This document shows positions 8,877 through 18,242 of a DNA stretch of 64,000 nucleotides, in pieces. The number at the start of each line of letters is the position of its first letter. Position 1 is the first letter of the stretch. Location of the stretch: NCBI GenBank assembly GCA_001788795.1, contig MFXH01000016.1, forward strand, positions 53,779 to 117,778, given 5' to 3'. The translations under genes and the position numbers were made by a program. Source of the stretch: Candidatus Peregrinibacteria bacterium RIFOXYA2_FULL_41_18 (GTDB lineage: Bacteria > Patescibacteriota > Gracilibacteria > UBA1369 > UBA12470). Below the pieces are notes generated by a model. It saw only the letters and a list, made by a program, of their open reading frames with translations. It was not told the DNA's origin and searched no databases.

Positions 8877-9324
8877 TCTGCAGCAACTCTTTCACCACTT
8901 TATTCACCAATCCACCATCAGCCTTCCCTTTCACCTTCCCCATCAACGCACCCATAACTTTTCCGATATCAGCCATTGAAGTTGCACCAACTTGCGCAAT
9001 AACTTGGATTGCAATCTCACGCACCTGCTCTTCACTCATCTGCTCAGGCATATAAACCTCAAGGATTTTCATTTCAGCCTGCTCTTTTTTCGCCAAATCC
9101 TCCCTGTTACCGGCCATAAACTGGTCATAAGAATCTTTGCGTGACTTAACCTCTTTTTTAATCATCGACATAACATCATCATCAGTTGCCTCTTTTTTTT
9201 CAGTACCAGAAACTTCAAATTTCATAACCGCCGCCTTAAGCATCCTAAGAGTAGAAACTCGAATTTCATCATGAGCAAGCATCGCCTCTTTTAAATCCGC
9301 AGTAATTTTTTCTTTTAGAGCCAT
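8872..9324 (-). CDS. GatB/YqeY domain protein
   Basis: A 150-aa YqeY-family protein. The start MALKEKITADLKEAMLAHDE and the tail SMADIGKVMGALMGKVKGKADGG are typical; this domain also forms the tRNA-binding end of GatB in the tRNA amidotransferase. Free-standing YqeY proteins have no firmly assigned role but are thought to bind tRNA. It starts 4 nt after uvrC. Its stop codon comes from the GAAGTAGAAG repeat that fills the downstream spacer. Confidence 0.92.
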   Translation of the reverse strand: MALKEKITADLKEAMLAHDEIRVSTLRMLKAAVMKFEVSGTEKKEATDDDVMSMIKKEVKSRKDSYDQFMAGNREDLAKKEQAEMKILEVYMPEQMSEEQVREIAIQVIAQVGATSMADIGKVMGALMGKVKGKADGGLVNKVVKELLQK

Positions 9325-9328
9325 TTGT

Positions 9329-11431
9329 TTATTTGGTTAAGAAGTTAATATGCTGCTTTTCACGCAAACCATTTGCAAACCTATGCGCTTCATCAATCAC
9401 CCTCATCAATAAATAAAAAACATTGGAATCAGCCTTAATATCTGTCTCTTTTATCTCGCCGTCAAACACAAAAACTTTTTTACCACTCTTATCTAGCGAT
9501 ATAAGAGGAATTTTTGAGTTAAAAGCTCCCCAAACTTTCGCAACAGATGACAACTGCCCCCTACCTCCATCTATCAAAACCAAATCGGGTCGAACAGAAA
9601 AAGATTTATCAACCTTTTTTTCATAAACAAAATAAGCCAAAACATTGCAACTTATCGTACAATTACTATCAAGTTCCTTAACAAAAGACGGAACTTCTCT
9701 AATAAGTCTGAAACCGAATTTTTCATAAAAACCTGCGTTTTTCGGATGACAACCGATATAAATTCTTTTAGCCTTGGACCTTTTAACCAAAGCATGCAGA
9801 ATGAGATGTCCCAATCCGGTACCTCTCATTTTTTTATCAACAAACAATGACGAAATAACATCCCTATTTCCAAAACGAATCAACCTGCCACATCCCACAA
9901 TCTTCTTCCCTGACTCGACAACAACAAAATCTCTCATCACCATATTAACTGAATTCAATCCTTCACGATCGAGCATTTTCTTAACAACCTTCTCGTCTTT
10001 CTTAAGCCCTTTTCTTGCAATCACACGCGAAACCGAGGGCGCATATAAATACTTAAGCCTCCTGCTCAAAACTTCAATCAAAGAAGCATAATCATCAATC
10101 TTTTTATCCTTCAGGCTTTTAATATTAAAACTCCTATAATCACCATTCTTAGGCTCGCCATTCTCCATCACAGCCATCGACCCGACAGTAAACTCTCCAT
10201 TCATATGAGAAATATCATATCCTTCTATTCTCTTAATCTTCCCGTTAATTTTCAACGCCTCAGCCATCTCGCCCAAAACCTCTTTCGGATCAAATTTATT
10301 CTCAGACTCCCACTTAACAGTCATCTTCTTGCAGAAATGTTCGGCATTCTTACAAGACATCTCAACGAGATCGCTCTTCTCTCCCCTCTTTGGTGCAACA
10401 ATTTTAACTCCGAGCCAATCTTCCAATTCGCTTTTGTCCTCCATTTCAAAAGGCACTAAAACAGAATTCGGCATACTCTCGCATTCACTGTAGTAATTTT
10501 TCAAGAATCCGGACAAGATCTCTCCAATATCATCATCAGACGCCTCCTTCGCATCCAAAATAAAATTCTCACTGTCGATCAATTTACCGTTTCTAATAAT
10601 AAACAAATTAACAAAAACCTTCCCAAGCCCGACATACAACCCAACAACATCCTGATTCGTATCCAAAACATTCGAAATCTTCTGCCTCTCCAAAATATCA
10701 TTCATTGCAGTAATCTTATCGCGAATTTTAGCCGCCTCTTCGAACTTCCTATCCTTAACAGCACTTTCAATCTTCTTCTTCAACATATCAACAATCCAAT
10801 CACTATCTCCATCCAAAAAACGCATGACACCTTCGACTAAAACCGCATAATCCTCTTTCTTGCATGTACCGGTACAAGGGCCAACACAAGCGTTAATGTG
10901 ATACTGCAAACACGGATATTTAATCGTTTTGCGATAAACCTCAACCCCATTATCGAGAGCCTTAATACCCAGATCACAATCACGAAACTTAAAAAAATCC
11001 TTCAAAACTTCAAGCGTATGCTTTACCTTCGACATCGAAGTCTTGGGCCCGTAATACTTAGAACCATCTTTCTCGATTTTCCTAGTAATATAAACACCGG
11101 GGAAATCCTCACCTGTGGTAATTTTTATATAACAAAAATTCTTATCATCCTTAAGCAAGATATTGTATTTCGGCCTCAGATCCTTGATTAAATTCAATTC
11201 GAGCATCATCGCCTCAAGTTCCGAATCCGTACAAATGTAATTCACATCAACAACTTTGGAAATCATCTTCGAGATTCTTATCGTCAATTTGGCACTGCGC
11301 CTGAAGTACGAACCAACCCTTTTCTTCAAATCCTTGGCTTTCCCAACGTATAAAACAGCCCCATCTTTATCGATCATTTTATAGATGCCCGGCCGCGAAG
11401 GTATTTTATTTAAAAAATTTTGTGTTACCAT
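9329..11431 (-). CDS. uvrC: UvrC excinuclease with an inserted GNAT domain
   Basis: Incision subunit of UvrABC nucleotide-excision repair. Numbering follows the 719-aa ORF; the preferred start is Met20 (MVTQNFLNKIPSRPG). It has GIY-YIG nuclease (28-107), the four-cysteine cluster (C171, C193, C201, C205), UvrB-binding UVR motif (241-276) and the RNase H-like nuclease (from 280) with GYDISHMNG (D424), LVLIDGGRGQL (D640) and DEAHRFA (H702). Between DDYASLIEVLSRR and RPDLVLIDGG lie about 150 extra residues with a GNAT acetyltransferase signature: RGTGLGHLILHALV and NAGFYEKFGF. UvrC normally joins these segments directly. The C-terminal helix-hairpin-helix repeats are absent. Both nuclease sites look intact, so incision activity is plausible. 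Confidence 0.93.
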   Translation of the reverse strand: MVTQNFLNKIPSRPGIYKMIDKDGAVLYVGKAKDLKKRVGSYFRRSAKLTIRISKMISKVVDVNYICTDSELEAMMLELNLIKDLRPKYNILLKDDKNFCYIKITTGEDFPGVYITRKIEKDGSKYYGPKTSMSKVKHTLEVLKDFFKFRDCDLGIKALDNGVEVYRKTIKYPCLQYHINACVGPCTGTCKKEDYAVLVEGVMRFLDGDSDWIVDMLKKKIESAVKDRKFEEAAKIRDKITAMNDILERQKISNVLDTNQDVVGLYVGLGKVFVNLFIIRNGKLIDSENFILDAKEASDDDIGEILSGFLKNYYSECESMPNSVLVPFEMEDKSELEDWLGVKIVAPKRGEKSDLVEMSCKNAEHFCKKMTVKWESENKFDPKEVLGEMAEALKINGKIKRIEGYDISHMNGEFTVGSMAVMENGEPKNGDYRSFNIKSLKDKKIDDYASLIEVLSRRLKYLYAPSVSRVIARKGLKKDEKVVKKMLDREGLNSVNMVMRDFVVVESGKKIVGCGRLIRFGNRDVISSLFVDKKMRGTGLGHLILHALVKRSKAKRIYIGCHPKNAGFYEKFGFRLIREVPSFVKELDSNCTISCNVLAYFVYEKKVDKSFSVRPDLVLIDGGRGQLSSVAKVWGAFNSKIPLISLDKSGKKVFVFDGEIKETDIKADSNVFYLLMRVIDEAHRFANGLREKQHINFLTK

Positions 11432-11455
11432 TTGTATGTCATTTGACCTAAACCC

Positions 11456-12388
11456 ATGGTAACGAATCCCAAGATAAATTTCAAACAAGCGATCTTGAGC
11501 ACTTTTGCATTTTTCGACATGTTCGACTACCCGTTAACAAAAGACGAGGTAGAAGAATATTTATATAAATTACCGCTAGATCAACATCAAATAGACATAT
11601 ATCTTCGAGAGAGTCCTCAAATCAGTTATTCAGATGGACTCTATTGCTTAAAAGGTCGCGAAGAAAATTTCGTCAAAACTCAGGAAAGAAAAGAGATAGC
11701 AAGAAAATTATGGAAAAAAATCAGTAGATTCAGAAAGATCTTCGACACAATTCCATTTGTAAGAATGATTGCGGTAGGAAACAATCTGTCTTACGACAAT
11801 CCGACAAAAAAATCAGACATAGATCTAATAGTGGTAACAAAACCCGGAAGGATGTTCATCGCAAGAACATTGTTAACTTTCTGGACTCATCTATTCGGAT
11901 CAAGAAGATATGCAAACAAAATCAAAAATAGGTTTTGCCTAAGCTTCTACATAACAGAAGATAATTTAAATATGGATAAAATAGCTCTGGACGACCATGA
12001 CATTTATCTTGCCTATTGGATAAAAAACCTCCAACCGATCTGCGGAGACTATCAAACTTATATAGACCTGATAGATATAAACAGGAAATACCTATCGGGA
12101 TTCTTTCAAACACCTGTTAATTACCAAAAAAGACATTACAGACCGAACAATGGAATGATTAAATCTCTAAGGATTTTCCAAGAAAACTTATTGTCCGGAA
12201 AACTCGGAGATAAAATCGAAAAACACCTGAAAAACTGGCAAATCTCGCGTATGCACAGAAAACTTGAAGCACTCGACAAAAAAGATGCCTCTATAATCAT
12301 AAGCGACCAAATTCTTAAATTCCATAACGTGGACCGAAGAGAGTATTACAGGAAGAGATGGGCGAAAAAGGTGGCAGAGGTGATATAG
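11456..12388 (+). CDS. Nucleotidyltransferase-fold protein
   Basis: A 310-aa protein of unknown specific function. The N-terminal ~90 residues look like a small helical, winged-helix-like segment (FAFFDMFDYPLTKDEVEEYL). A nucleotidyltransferase core follows: VRMIAVGNNLSYDNPTKKSDIDLIVVT carries the SDIDL pair of acidic residues expected for metal binding, although the usual GSxA/GS motif is degenerate (GNN). The C-terminal part is basic and helical. Similar proteins are common in CPR genomes as uncharacterised NTase-domain proteins. It is divergent from uvrC. Confidence 0.65.
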   Translation: MVTNPKINFKQAILSTFAFFDMFDYPLTKDEVEEYLYKLPLDQHQIDIYLRESPQISYSDGLYCLKGREENFVKTQERKEIARKLWKKISRFRKIFDTIPFVRMIAVGNNLSYDNPTKKSDIDLIVVTKPGRMFIARTLLTFWTHLFGSRRYANKIKNRFCLSFYITEDNLNMDKIALDDHDIYLAYWIKNLQPICGDYQTYIDLIDINRKYLSGFFQTPVNYQKRHYRPNNGMIKSLRIFQENLLSGKLGDKIEKHLKNWQISRMHRKLEALDKKDASIIISDQILKFHNVDRREYYRKRWAKKVAEVI

Positions 12389-12482
12389 AGAACAGAAGAC
12401 TTATAAAAGTTAATTATTGATTGAGGAAATATCTGCAACACTCATGTTTTCGAAAATCGTCCAAGCGGTAGCTGGACGGATG

Positions 12483-12507
12483 AAAAAACAGGAAGTGAAG
12501 CCATTTG
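12483..12507 (-). repeat. 24-25 nt block shared with the rlmN 3' flank
   Basis: The minus strand reads CAAATGGCTTCACTTCCTG followed by T6. The same block with two substitutions recurs at 51736-51760. Both copies lie just downstream of minus-strand genes (der, rlmN). Here a CGTCCA/TGGACG hairpin and a TGTTTTCG/CGAAAACA outer stem flank it. Each copy contains an ATG opening a short ORF (MASLPVFSS and MASLSVFLS), which may be coincidental. Confidence 0.5.
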
Positions 12508-12519
12508 CGAAAACAATAA

Positions 12520-13836
12520 TTACCTAAACCTTATCCTCACCGCCGTCCCATTGAACCCAAACCTTTCCCTTAGTCTGTTTTCAAGATATCTCTTGTAAGA
12601 GAAGTGAACACTATCGGGATATCTTGTTCTAATAGTGAAAGTAGGAGGTTTAATACCATCTTGTTTTATAGATAGAATTTTATTTTTTCTACCATGGTGA
12701 CTGCCTGCAGGTTCGTGCTTGGCAAGCGTTTCTTCAAGCCACAATTTAAGATCGCTAGCTCCGATTTTCTTCTCGCGCTCTTTATAACAACCGGCAATAA
12801 CATCAAGAAGATTTTTAATACCTTTTCTATTTTTAGCGGAAGTAAAAACAAGCGGAGCCCAAGACAAGAAGTCGAATTTATACAAAACAGTGCCTATAAA
12901 CCAATCTTCATTTTTCTTAGGGTCGTCCATAAGATCAGACTTGTTAACAACAAGAACAAGTCCATTTCCACGCTCGATAATTTCAGAAGATAGATGCATA
13001 TCTTGACTAATAATACCTTTCGAATAATCAAGCACTAAAACGGTAACATCGGAATCTTCAATGGCACGTAACGAACGAAGAACGCTGAATTTCTCAAGTC
13101 CTTTCTCTATTTTGCCACTTTTGCGAACTCCGGCAGTATCAACAAAAATAAATTTATGATCCTTATAAGTCATTTCAACCTCGACAGAATCACGAGTAGT
13201 ACCGGGAATATCGGAAACAATAACCTCTTTTTTACCCATAATCGCATTAACAATAGAAGACTTACCAACGTTCGGTACTCCCAAAAAACTTACCCTGATC
13301 GTCTTAAGATCATCAACAGGCACGCTTTTTTCGAACCCAAGGGTCTTAATCTCCTCTTCTATCGCACTCCTCAAATTATCCATACCCATCTTGTGAAGAG
13401 CCGAAACCGCAACGGCATGCCCAAAACCAAGTTCATACAAATTATATATACCATTCTCGATTTCTATATTATCGCACTTATTCGCAACAAGAATTATCGG
13501 CTTACCGGCTTTTCTCAGGATATCTACAACGTGAAAATCTTCCGAACTCAAATTCTTGGTCCCATCAACAACGAAAACAATCACATCAGCACCATCTATA
13601 GCAACCTTCGCCTGCTCACGTACATTTTCTTCTATATCATCACCATCTCCCGTGGTAATACCTCCTGTATCAACAAGATACGCATGATATTCATGCAGAA
13701 TAGTCTTAGACATCAACTTATCGCGAGTCGTTCCGGCAATCTCGGATTCAATAGCAACCCTTTTCCCAAGCAATTTATTGAATATCGTCGATTTCCCCGT
13801 ATTCGGCTTCCCTACAATGGCAACTATTGGCAACAT
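12520..13836 (-). CDS. der: Ribosome biogenesis GTPase Der (EngA)
   Basis: A 438-aa double-Era GTPase needed for 50S assembly. The first G domain has GKPNTGKST, DTGG and ANKCD; the second has GVPNVGKSS, DTAG and NKSD. The C-terminal KH-like domain begins near residue 355 and ends RERFGFNGTAVRIRFR. All motifs are intact. It converges with the nucleotidyltransferase-like gene and is divergent from the YggS gene, with 40 nt between starts. Confidence 0.96.
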   Translation of the reverse strand: MLPIVAIVGKPNTGKSTIFNKLLGKRVAIESEIAGTTRDKLMSKTILHEYHAYLVDTGGITTGDGDDIEENVREQAKVAIDGADVIVFVVDGTKNLSSEDFHVVDILRKAGKPIILVANKCDNIEIENGIYNLYELGFGHAVAVSALHKMGMDNLRSAIEEEIKTLGFEKSVPVDDLKTIRVSFLGVPNVGKSSIVNAIMGKKEVIVSDIPGTTRDSVEVEMTYKDHKFIFVDTAGVRKSGKIEKGLEKFSVLRSLRAIEDSDVTVLVLDYSKGIISQDMHLSSEIIERGNGLVLVVNKSDLMDDPKKNEDWFIGTVLYKFDFLSWAPLVFTSAKNRKGIKNLLDVIAGCYKEREKKIGASDLKLWLEETLAKHEPAGSHHGRKNKILSIKQDGIKPPTFTIRTRYPDSVHFSYKRYLENRLRERFGFNGTAVRIRFR

Positions 13837-13876
13837 CTGAAAAATTCGTTATAAAAACATCTGGAATAATAACATT

Positions 13877-14512
13877 ATGAAACGCATAAAGCAAAATATA
13901 GACAGATTACGGTCAGAGATACCTGCCGAAATAAAAATTATGGCTGTCACAAAAGGGCAACCTCTCGAAGCAATAATTACAGCTATAGATAACGGAATAG
14001 ACCTTATAGGAGAAAACCGCATACAAGAGGCTCGCGAGAAATTTCCCCAACTACCAAAACACATTAAAAAGCATCTAATAGGCCACCTACAAAAAAACAA
14101 AGCGAAAGACGCGGTAGCGCTTTTCGACCTGATAGAAAGCGTTGATTCCGAAAAACTGGCTCATGAAATAGATAAGCAAGCGAGGAAAATTGGCAAAAAA
14201 ATGCAGATTTACATACAAGTGAACATAAGCCGAGAACATCAAAAAAGCGGAATACTCGAAGAAAACCTCGACAATCTGATAAAAGTCATAAATACACTTC
14301 CAAATCTTGAACTAAAAGGATTTATGGCAATTGCAGAAGACACCCCAGACGAGAAAAAACTTGAAAAACAATTCGCATCAATGCACAGGCTGAAAAACAA
14401 ATACAACCTCCCTGAACTATCTATAGGTATGAGCCAAGATTACAAGGAAGCGATAAAACACGGTTCGACCGAAGTTAGACTTGGTTCTGTAATTTTCGCG
14501 AGTCTGCTATAA
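13877..14512 (+). CDS. YggS/PLPBP-family pyridoxal-phosphate homeostasis protein
   Basis: A 211-aa single-domain PLP-binding barrel. The PLP lysine is in IMAVTKGQP and the family segment GENRIQEAREKF follows. The phosphate-binding end reads ELSIGMSQDYKEAIKHGSTE, close to the consensus SMGMSxDxxxAIxxGST. These proteins buffer PLP and affect amino-acid metabolism and have no known catalytic reaction. It stands alone, and the next gene has its own promoter overlapping this stop codon. Confidence 0.93.
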   Translation: MKRIKQNIDRLRSEIPAEIKIMAVTKGQPLEAIITAIDNGIDLIGENRIQEAREKFPQLPKHIKKHLIGHLQKNKAKDAVALFDLIESVDSEKLAHEIDKQARKIGKKMQIYIQVNISREHQKSGILEENLDNLIKVINTLPNLELKGFMAIAEDTPDEKKLEKQFASMHRLKNKYNLPELSIGMSQDYKEAIKHGSTEVRLGSVIFASLL

Positions 14513-14513
14513 T
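14505..14513 (+). promoter_or_regulatory. Extended -10 promoter for the VirB2-like gene
   Basis: TGCTATAAT is a consensus extended -10 element. It overlaps the yggS stop codon and lies 26 nt before the next ATG. No good -35 hexamer is seen, as is usual for extended -10 promoters. Confidence 0.6.
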
Positions 14514-14538
14514 TGATCTCGCAAATAAAAAAACAAAT

Positions 14539-15006
14539 ATGAAAAAAACAATAATCGTCGCAACAATACTGTTATCGCTATTACCGCAGACAGTATTTGC
14601 AGCAACGACAAGCACATTGCTACCATCGGGAGCGGAACAAATGGATGACACGGATTGCGCAAAATACGTCGACAAAATAAATACATATAGTGAAGAGGCA
14701 AGAAAAGAACAAATGGCAAACGAATCAAGTCGCGAAATAATACTTTCTTGTGGCATCAAAAGTGGCAATATTCATCTTTGGATGATCCCTTTCTTCATCA
14801 CCAGACTAATTGAATTTCTCATCAATATCGCAGGTTTGATAAGCGTACTGTTTGTAATTCTTGGCGGCTACTTCTATGCATGGGGCGGTCTTACGGAAGA
14901 CAAAGAAAAAGGTAAAAAAACAATAATGTATGCATTAATAGGACTGGTACTTGCCACAATGGCATGGATAATTGTAAACATTGTCCAAACCACCTTATCC
15001 TCATAA
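14539..15006 (+). CDS. VirB2/TrbC-like pilin or small membrane protein
   Basis: A 155-aa protein with a signal peptide (MKKTIIVATILLSLLPQTVFA), a ~60-residue exported segment with two cysteines, and two membrane segments (about 90-115 and 128-152) separated by the polar turn GGLTEDKEKGKKT. This hairpin layout matches VirB2/TrbC pilins and the pilin-like proteins often found in CPR. Such proteins form the fibre or channel of type IV secretion-like machines. The window also encodes a TraD/VirB4-like ATPase at 46.5-49.3 kb, but other T4SS genes are not seen. Confidence 0.6.
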   Translation: MKKTIIVATILLSLLPQTVFAATTSTLLPSGAEQMDDTDCAKYVDKINTYSEEARKEQMANESSREIILSCGIKSGNIHLWMIPFFITRLIEFLINIAGLISVLFVILGGYFYAWGGLTEDKEKGKKTIMYALIGLVLATMAWIIVNIVQTTLSS

Positions 15007-15061
15007 CAACTATTATTCCCCATCCGCTATTCGAAATTCGGTATTCTTAATTCCTCTTCCC

Positions 15062-16285
15062 ATGCCAATCCACCATTTCAAAAAATTCATTTCAGGTTCA
15101 AAAAAGAAAATCCAAAAGATAAAAGAAAAAATCGGAGAACTCAGCAAAATGGAACAATATGAGGAAGATCATATAAAGAAAGTCCAAGCTGAAACAAAAG
15201 TAAAACAACCGGAAAAAATAACGGTTAATCTTTCACTCGCAAGCGTTACAAAAGCAACTCTCGTGATAATGCTTTTATATTTCGCAAGCAAATTTATTTA
15301 TGAAATAAAAAGCATACTGATCATATTATTCGTATCCATACTCTTTTACGCGGCAATTGAGCCAACAGTTAACAAGCTTCAAAACAAGAAAATACCTCGT
15401 GCAGTAAGCGTACTTGGGATCTACCTCTTAATGCTGGGCGTAATAGTGTTTTTCATATCAAGTCTCATACCAATAGTTGCAGATCAATTATTGGAAATAG
15501 CCAGATCGGCAGGACAACTGATAACAAATTTCACAGAAGGAAAAGGCCTTGAGAACCTGCCTTTTTCGGAAAAACTTACTCCAATTATACATGATGCTCT
15601 GGCAGGAATAGACCAACAAACAATCATAAGCAATATACAAAGCGCACTTGAAAAAATAGGCAGTCAATTGCAAAACATCGCCGGCAACACGTGGGGCGCC
15701 ATAAAAATCGTATTCAACGGGATTTTCAATGCAGTATTGGTATTAATCATCACATTCTTCCTAGTAACTGATAAAGGAAGTGTTGATGGATTTATAAAAT
15801 CCATTTTCCCAATCAAATATACCGATTACATAATAGAAAAATCGGAGAAAATAAAAGGTAAAATCGGCCAATGGCTCAGAGGGCAATTAATGCTTATGGG
15901 CTGCATGTTCGGTTTATATTTAATCGGATTCTCAATACTGGGAATAGACTACGCAATAACACTCGCAATGCTGGGAGGTCTGGCCGAATTATTTCCGGTA
16001 GTCGGTCCGATATTGGCAGGGTTCCCTGGAATTCTTATTGCATTTAATGAATCCCCATGGCTTGTTTTATGGGTACTTGGATTAATAGTCTTAGCTCAAC
16101 AAATAGAAGGCAACATATTGATACCGGTAATCATGAGAAAAGCTGTCGGATTAAAACCGGTAATAATAATAGTTTCAGTGCTTATCGGCTATCAACTGCT
16201 CGGCATACTTGGAATAATTCTTGCAGTGCCTGTAGCAACCACAGCCTCAATTTTTCTAGGAGACTACATCAGAAAAGACAAGTAA
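15062..16285 (+). CDS. AI-2E/PerM-family membrane permease
   Basis: About 407 aa from the preferred start MPIHHFKKF; the ORF track start at 14981 would overlap the previous gene and add a repeat-derived leader. A basic cytoplasmic N-terminus is followed by the AI-2E transporter fold of roughly eight membrane segments. The late conserved stretch GLAELFPVVGPILAGFPGIL and IVLAQQIEGNILIPVIMRKAVG are characteristic. Family members export or exchange small solutes, and substrate cannot be told from sequence. The 3' end overlaps the convergent glycosyltransferase gene by 30 bp. Confidence 0.9.
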   Translation: MPIHHFKKFISGSKKKIQKIKEKIGELSKMEQYEEDHIKKVQAETKVKQPEKITVNLSLASVTKATLVIMLLYFASKFIYEIKSILIILFVSILFYAAIEPTVNKLQNKKIPRAVSVLGIYLLMLGVIVFFISSLIPIVADQLLEIARSAGQLITNFTEGKGLENLPFSEKLTPIIHDALAGIDQQTIISNIQSALEKIGSQLQNIAGNTWGAIKIVFNGIFNAVLVLIITFFLVTDKGSVDGFIKSIFPIKYTDYIIEKSEKIKGKIGQWLRGQLMLMGCMFGLYLIGFSILGIDYAITLAMLGGLAELFPVVGPILAGFPGILIAFNESPWLVLWVLGLIVLAQQIEGNILIPVIMRKAVGLKPVIIIVSVLIGYQLLGILGIILAVPVATTASIFLGDYIRKDK

Positions 16286-17308
16286 AATCTCTCTAGCGGT
16301 CTTCTCCCATGTAAACTCATTCGCCTTCGCGATTAGTTTTTCACGATCTCCAGACCAAGAAACAATTTTCTTCATACCATTAGCAATGGAATCAACATCT
16401 CCAGAATCGGCATAAATCGCTAAACCATCAGTTATCTCCTCCATCGGACTACCTCGACTTGTAAGCACTTGGCATCCGCATTTAAAAGCCTCAAGTACAG
16501 GCAATCCAAACCCTTCATAAATGGACACATAAATAAACCCTGAAGCCTCCTTGTATAAAGATTCCTTATCAGTTTCAGAAACGTGCCCGATGAACCTAAC
16601 ATTTTTTACGCTGGGCAATTTCAATTTGGCAAAAACCTTACTATCGCCCTCTCCTGCCAAAACCAATTCATAACCAAATAAACCTGCCAAACCAAAAGCC
16701 TCAATTACACGCTTCAAGTTCTTCCTCGGCTCAAGAGTAGACAACGATAATAAATACTTTTTCCTAACAGAATCCGAACCGCTAACAACACTGGGTGCCT
16801 CATAAACAACCTCACTATCAACACCTATCAGCTGTTTGAGCTCGCGCGCTGTAAAATGAGAAACCGCAATAACCTTTGAAGCTTTTCGGAAATACTTCTT
16901 AGGCCTGTTAAAAAAATACCAAATACGACTTTTCAAGGAAAAAAACTGCGGAAACCTCATATACGAAAGGTCATGACAAACAACAATCTTTTTAACATTT
17001 TTAGGTAGATTAATAGGCCTCATATCTGGCATAAAAAACACATCAACTCCCAAGTCCACCTTCGGCAAAGCTGTAAAAAATTGTAAAAAATTAAAAATCC
17101 TATTGGGTATACGCCAGAAAACCTTCTTCACATTCGGCCCGTCAAACTCCTCCAAAATCTTTTTATACTCACGACTCCAACCCGTAATAAACAAAACAAA
17201 CTCATGATCACGCGAACGAATCATCTCACGCACAACCTCTCTCGTAAAAACAGGCACGCCACTAACCTTTCCGGATAAAAGAGCTCTTAAATCTATCCCA
17301 ATTTTCAT
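16256..17308 (-). CDS. Family 4 glycosyltransferase
   Basis: A 350-aa GT-B fold enzyme. The N-terminal acceptor domain starts MKIGIDLRALLSGKVSGVPVFTR. The donor domain has LSLSTLEPRKNLKRVIEAF and the retaining-GT4 signature YVSIYEGFGLPVLEAFKCG (E-x7-E). It probably transfers a hexose from an NDP-sugar during surface polysaccharide synthesis. It lies downstream of a Wzz-like gene and another GT4 gene on the same strand, with 33 nt separation, which supports a glycan operon. Sugar specificity is unknown. Confidence 0.9.
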   Translation of the reverse strand: MKIGIDLRALLSGKVSGVPVFTREVVREMIRSRDHEFVLFITGWSREYKKILEEFDGPNVKKVFWRIPNRIFNFLQFFTALPKVDLGVDVFFMPDMRPINLPKNVKKIVVCHDLSYMRFPQFFSLKSRIWYFFNRPKKYFRKASKVIAVSHFTARELKQLIGVDSEVVYEAPSVVSGSDSVRKKYLLSLSTLEPRKNLKRVIEAFGLAGLFGYELVLAGEGDSKVFAKLKLPSVKNVRFIGHVSETDKESLYKEASGFIYVSIYEGFGLPVLEAFKCGCQVLTSRGSPMEEITDGLAIYADSGDVDSIANGMKKIVSWSGDREKLIAKANEFTWEKTAREILLVFSDVVS

Positions 17309-17341
17309 AAGAACTACCAGTTACTAACTACCAGTTACAAA

Positions 17342-18238
17342 CTAAACCTCAACCCACTCGAACGAATCAGCAAACCTCTTAATAAACTCAAGATCCTTCT
17401 CTTTCGCCGAACCAATTTTCACAAACAACAAGTAATCTCCTTTTTTAAATTCACCTTCAATCACATGCCCGTCAATAACCTCCTCAATTCCTCCTTTAAT
17501 TTGACCTAAATCCATACCTACACCAAAAACATGCACACCTTTATTTACAACGCCTGAAATAAATTTAAGCTTCTCCCCCATCTGTTTCTTGCAGCAAATA
17601 CGACATAGAGATTTTTTACCCAAAACCTCACTTGCTTGAAAACCGAAAGAAACAATTCCAACAGAATATTCATAAACCAAACAGAAACCGATAACCAACA
17701 AAATACCAATCAAGAAACCAACAACTCCATTAAACAAAACTCTCGGCTCATGAGTCCAAATCGTAACCTCTGGATTCGCAATCTTATAAGCGGTTTTCAT
17801 CGTCTCATTGTAAGAAGCCAATCTCTCCTGCAACTCTTGAACAGTCACATCAGCCGCAAACTCAGCAACATCAATATAAGGAGAAACAACACTGAAAATT
17901 ATATTCTGCCTCTCCTGTTGTCTTGCAGAAACAGAAACGGGCTCATCAGCATCTATAACCGCATTGACCTGCTCACTGAAAGACGGATCCATAGTCCAGC
18001 CTTGTACAGTCTGTGCGAAATAATAATCCGCCTCCGTAACTCCCCTAGCCCCAAAAGCCTCAGCCTGATCAGGATAAACACCTTGCTCCATTCCAACAGA
18101 CATAAAAACAACAGCTTCATAAGATGCAGCTGAAAAAACAAAAGTATAAACAAAAGCACTAACTCCGCACACAATTCCAACTGCAAGTGCTTTCCATTTA
18201 ATTCTCCATAAAAAAGATAAATAGTTTCTGATGTCCAT
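17342..18238 (-). CDS. Wzz-like polysaccharide chain-length protein
   Basis: A 298-aa membrane protein with a segment near residues 15-36, an extracytoplasmic region with a helical stretch (FAADVTVQELQERLASYNETM), and a second membrane segment near 172-193, followed by a ~100-residue cytoplasmic tail. This resembles polysaccharide co-polymerases that set glycan chain length. No tyrosine-kinase Walker motif is present. Between two glycosyltransferase genes (4 nt after one, 33 nt before the other), it is probably part of the same assembly system. The C-terminal tail is unlike classical Wzz. Confidence 0.65.
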   Translation of the reverse strand: MDIRNYLSFLWRIKWKALAVGIVCGVSAFVYTFVFSAASYEAVVFMSVGMEQGVYPDQAEAFGARGVTEADYYFAQTVQGWTMDPSFSEQVNAVIDADEPVSVSARQQERQNIIFSVVSPYIDVAEFAADVTVQELQERLASYNETMKTAYKIANPEVTIWTHEPRVLFNGVVGFLIGILLVIGFCLVYEYSVGIVSFGFQASEVLGKKSLCRICCKKQMGEKLKFISGVVNKGVHVFGVGMDLGQIKGGIEEVIDGHVIEGEFKKGDYLLFVKIGSAKEKDLEFIKRFADSFEWVEV

Positions 18239-18242
18239 AAAA

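Noticed and set aside
13156-13854. 232-aa plus-strand ORF
   Set aside because: Antisense shadow of der, which has complete GTPase motifs.
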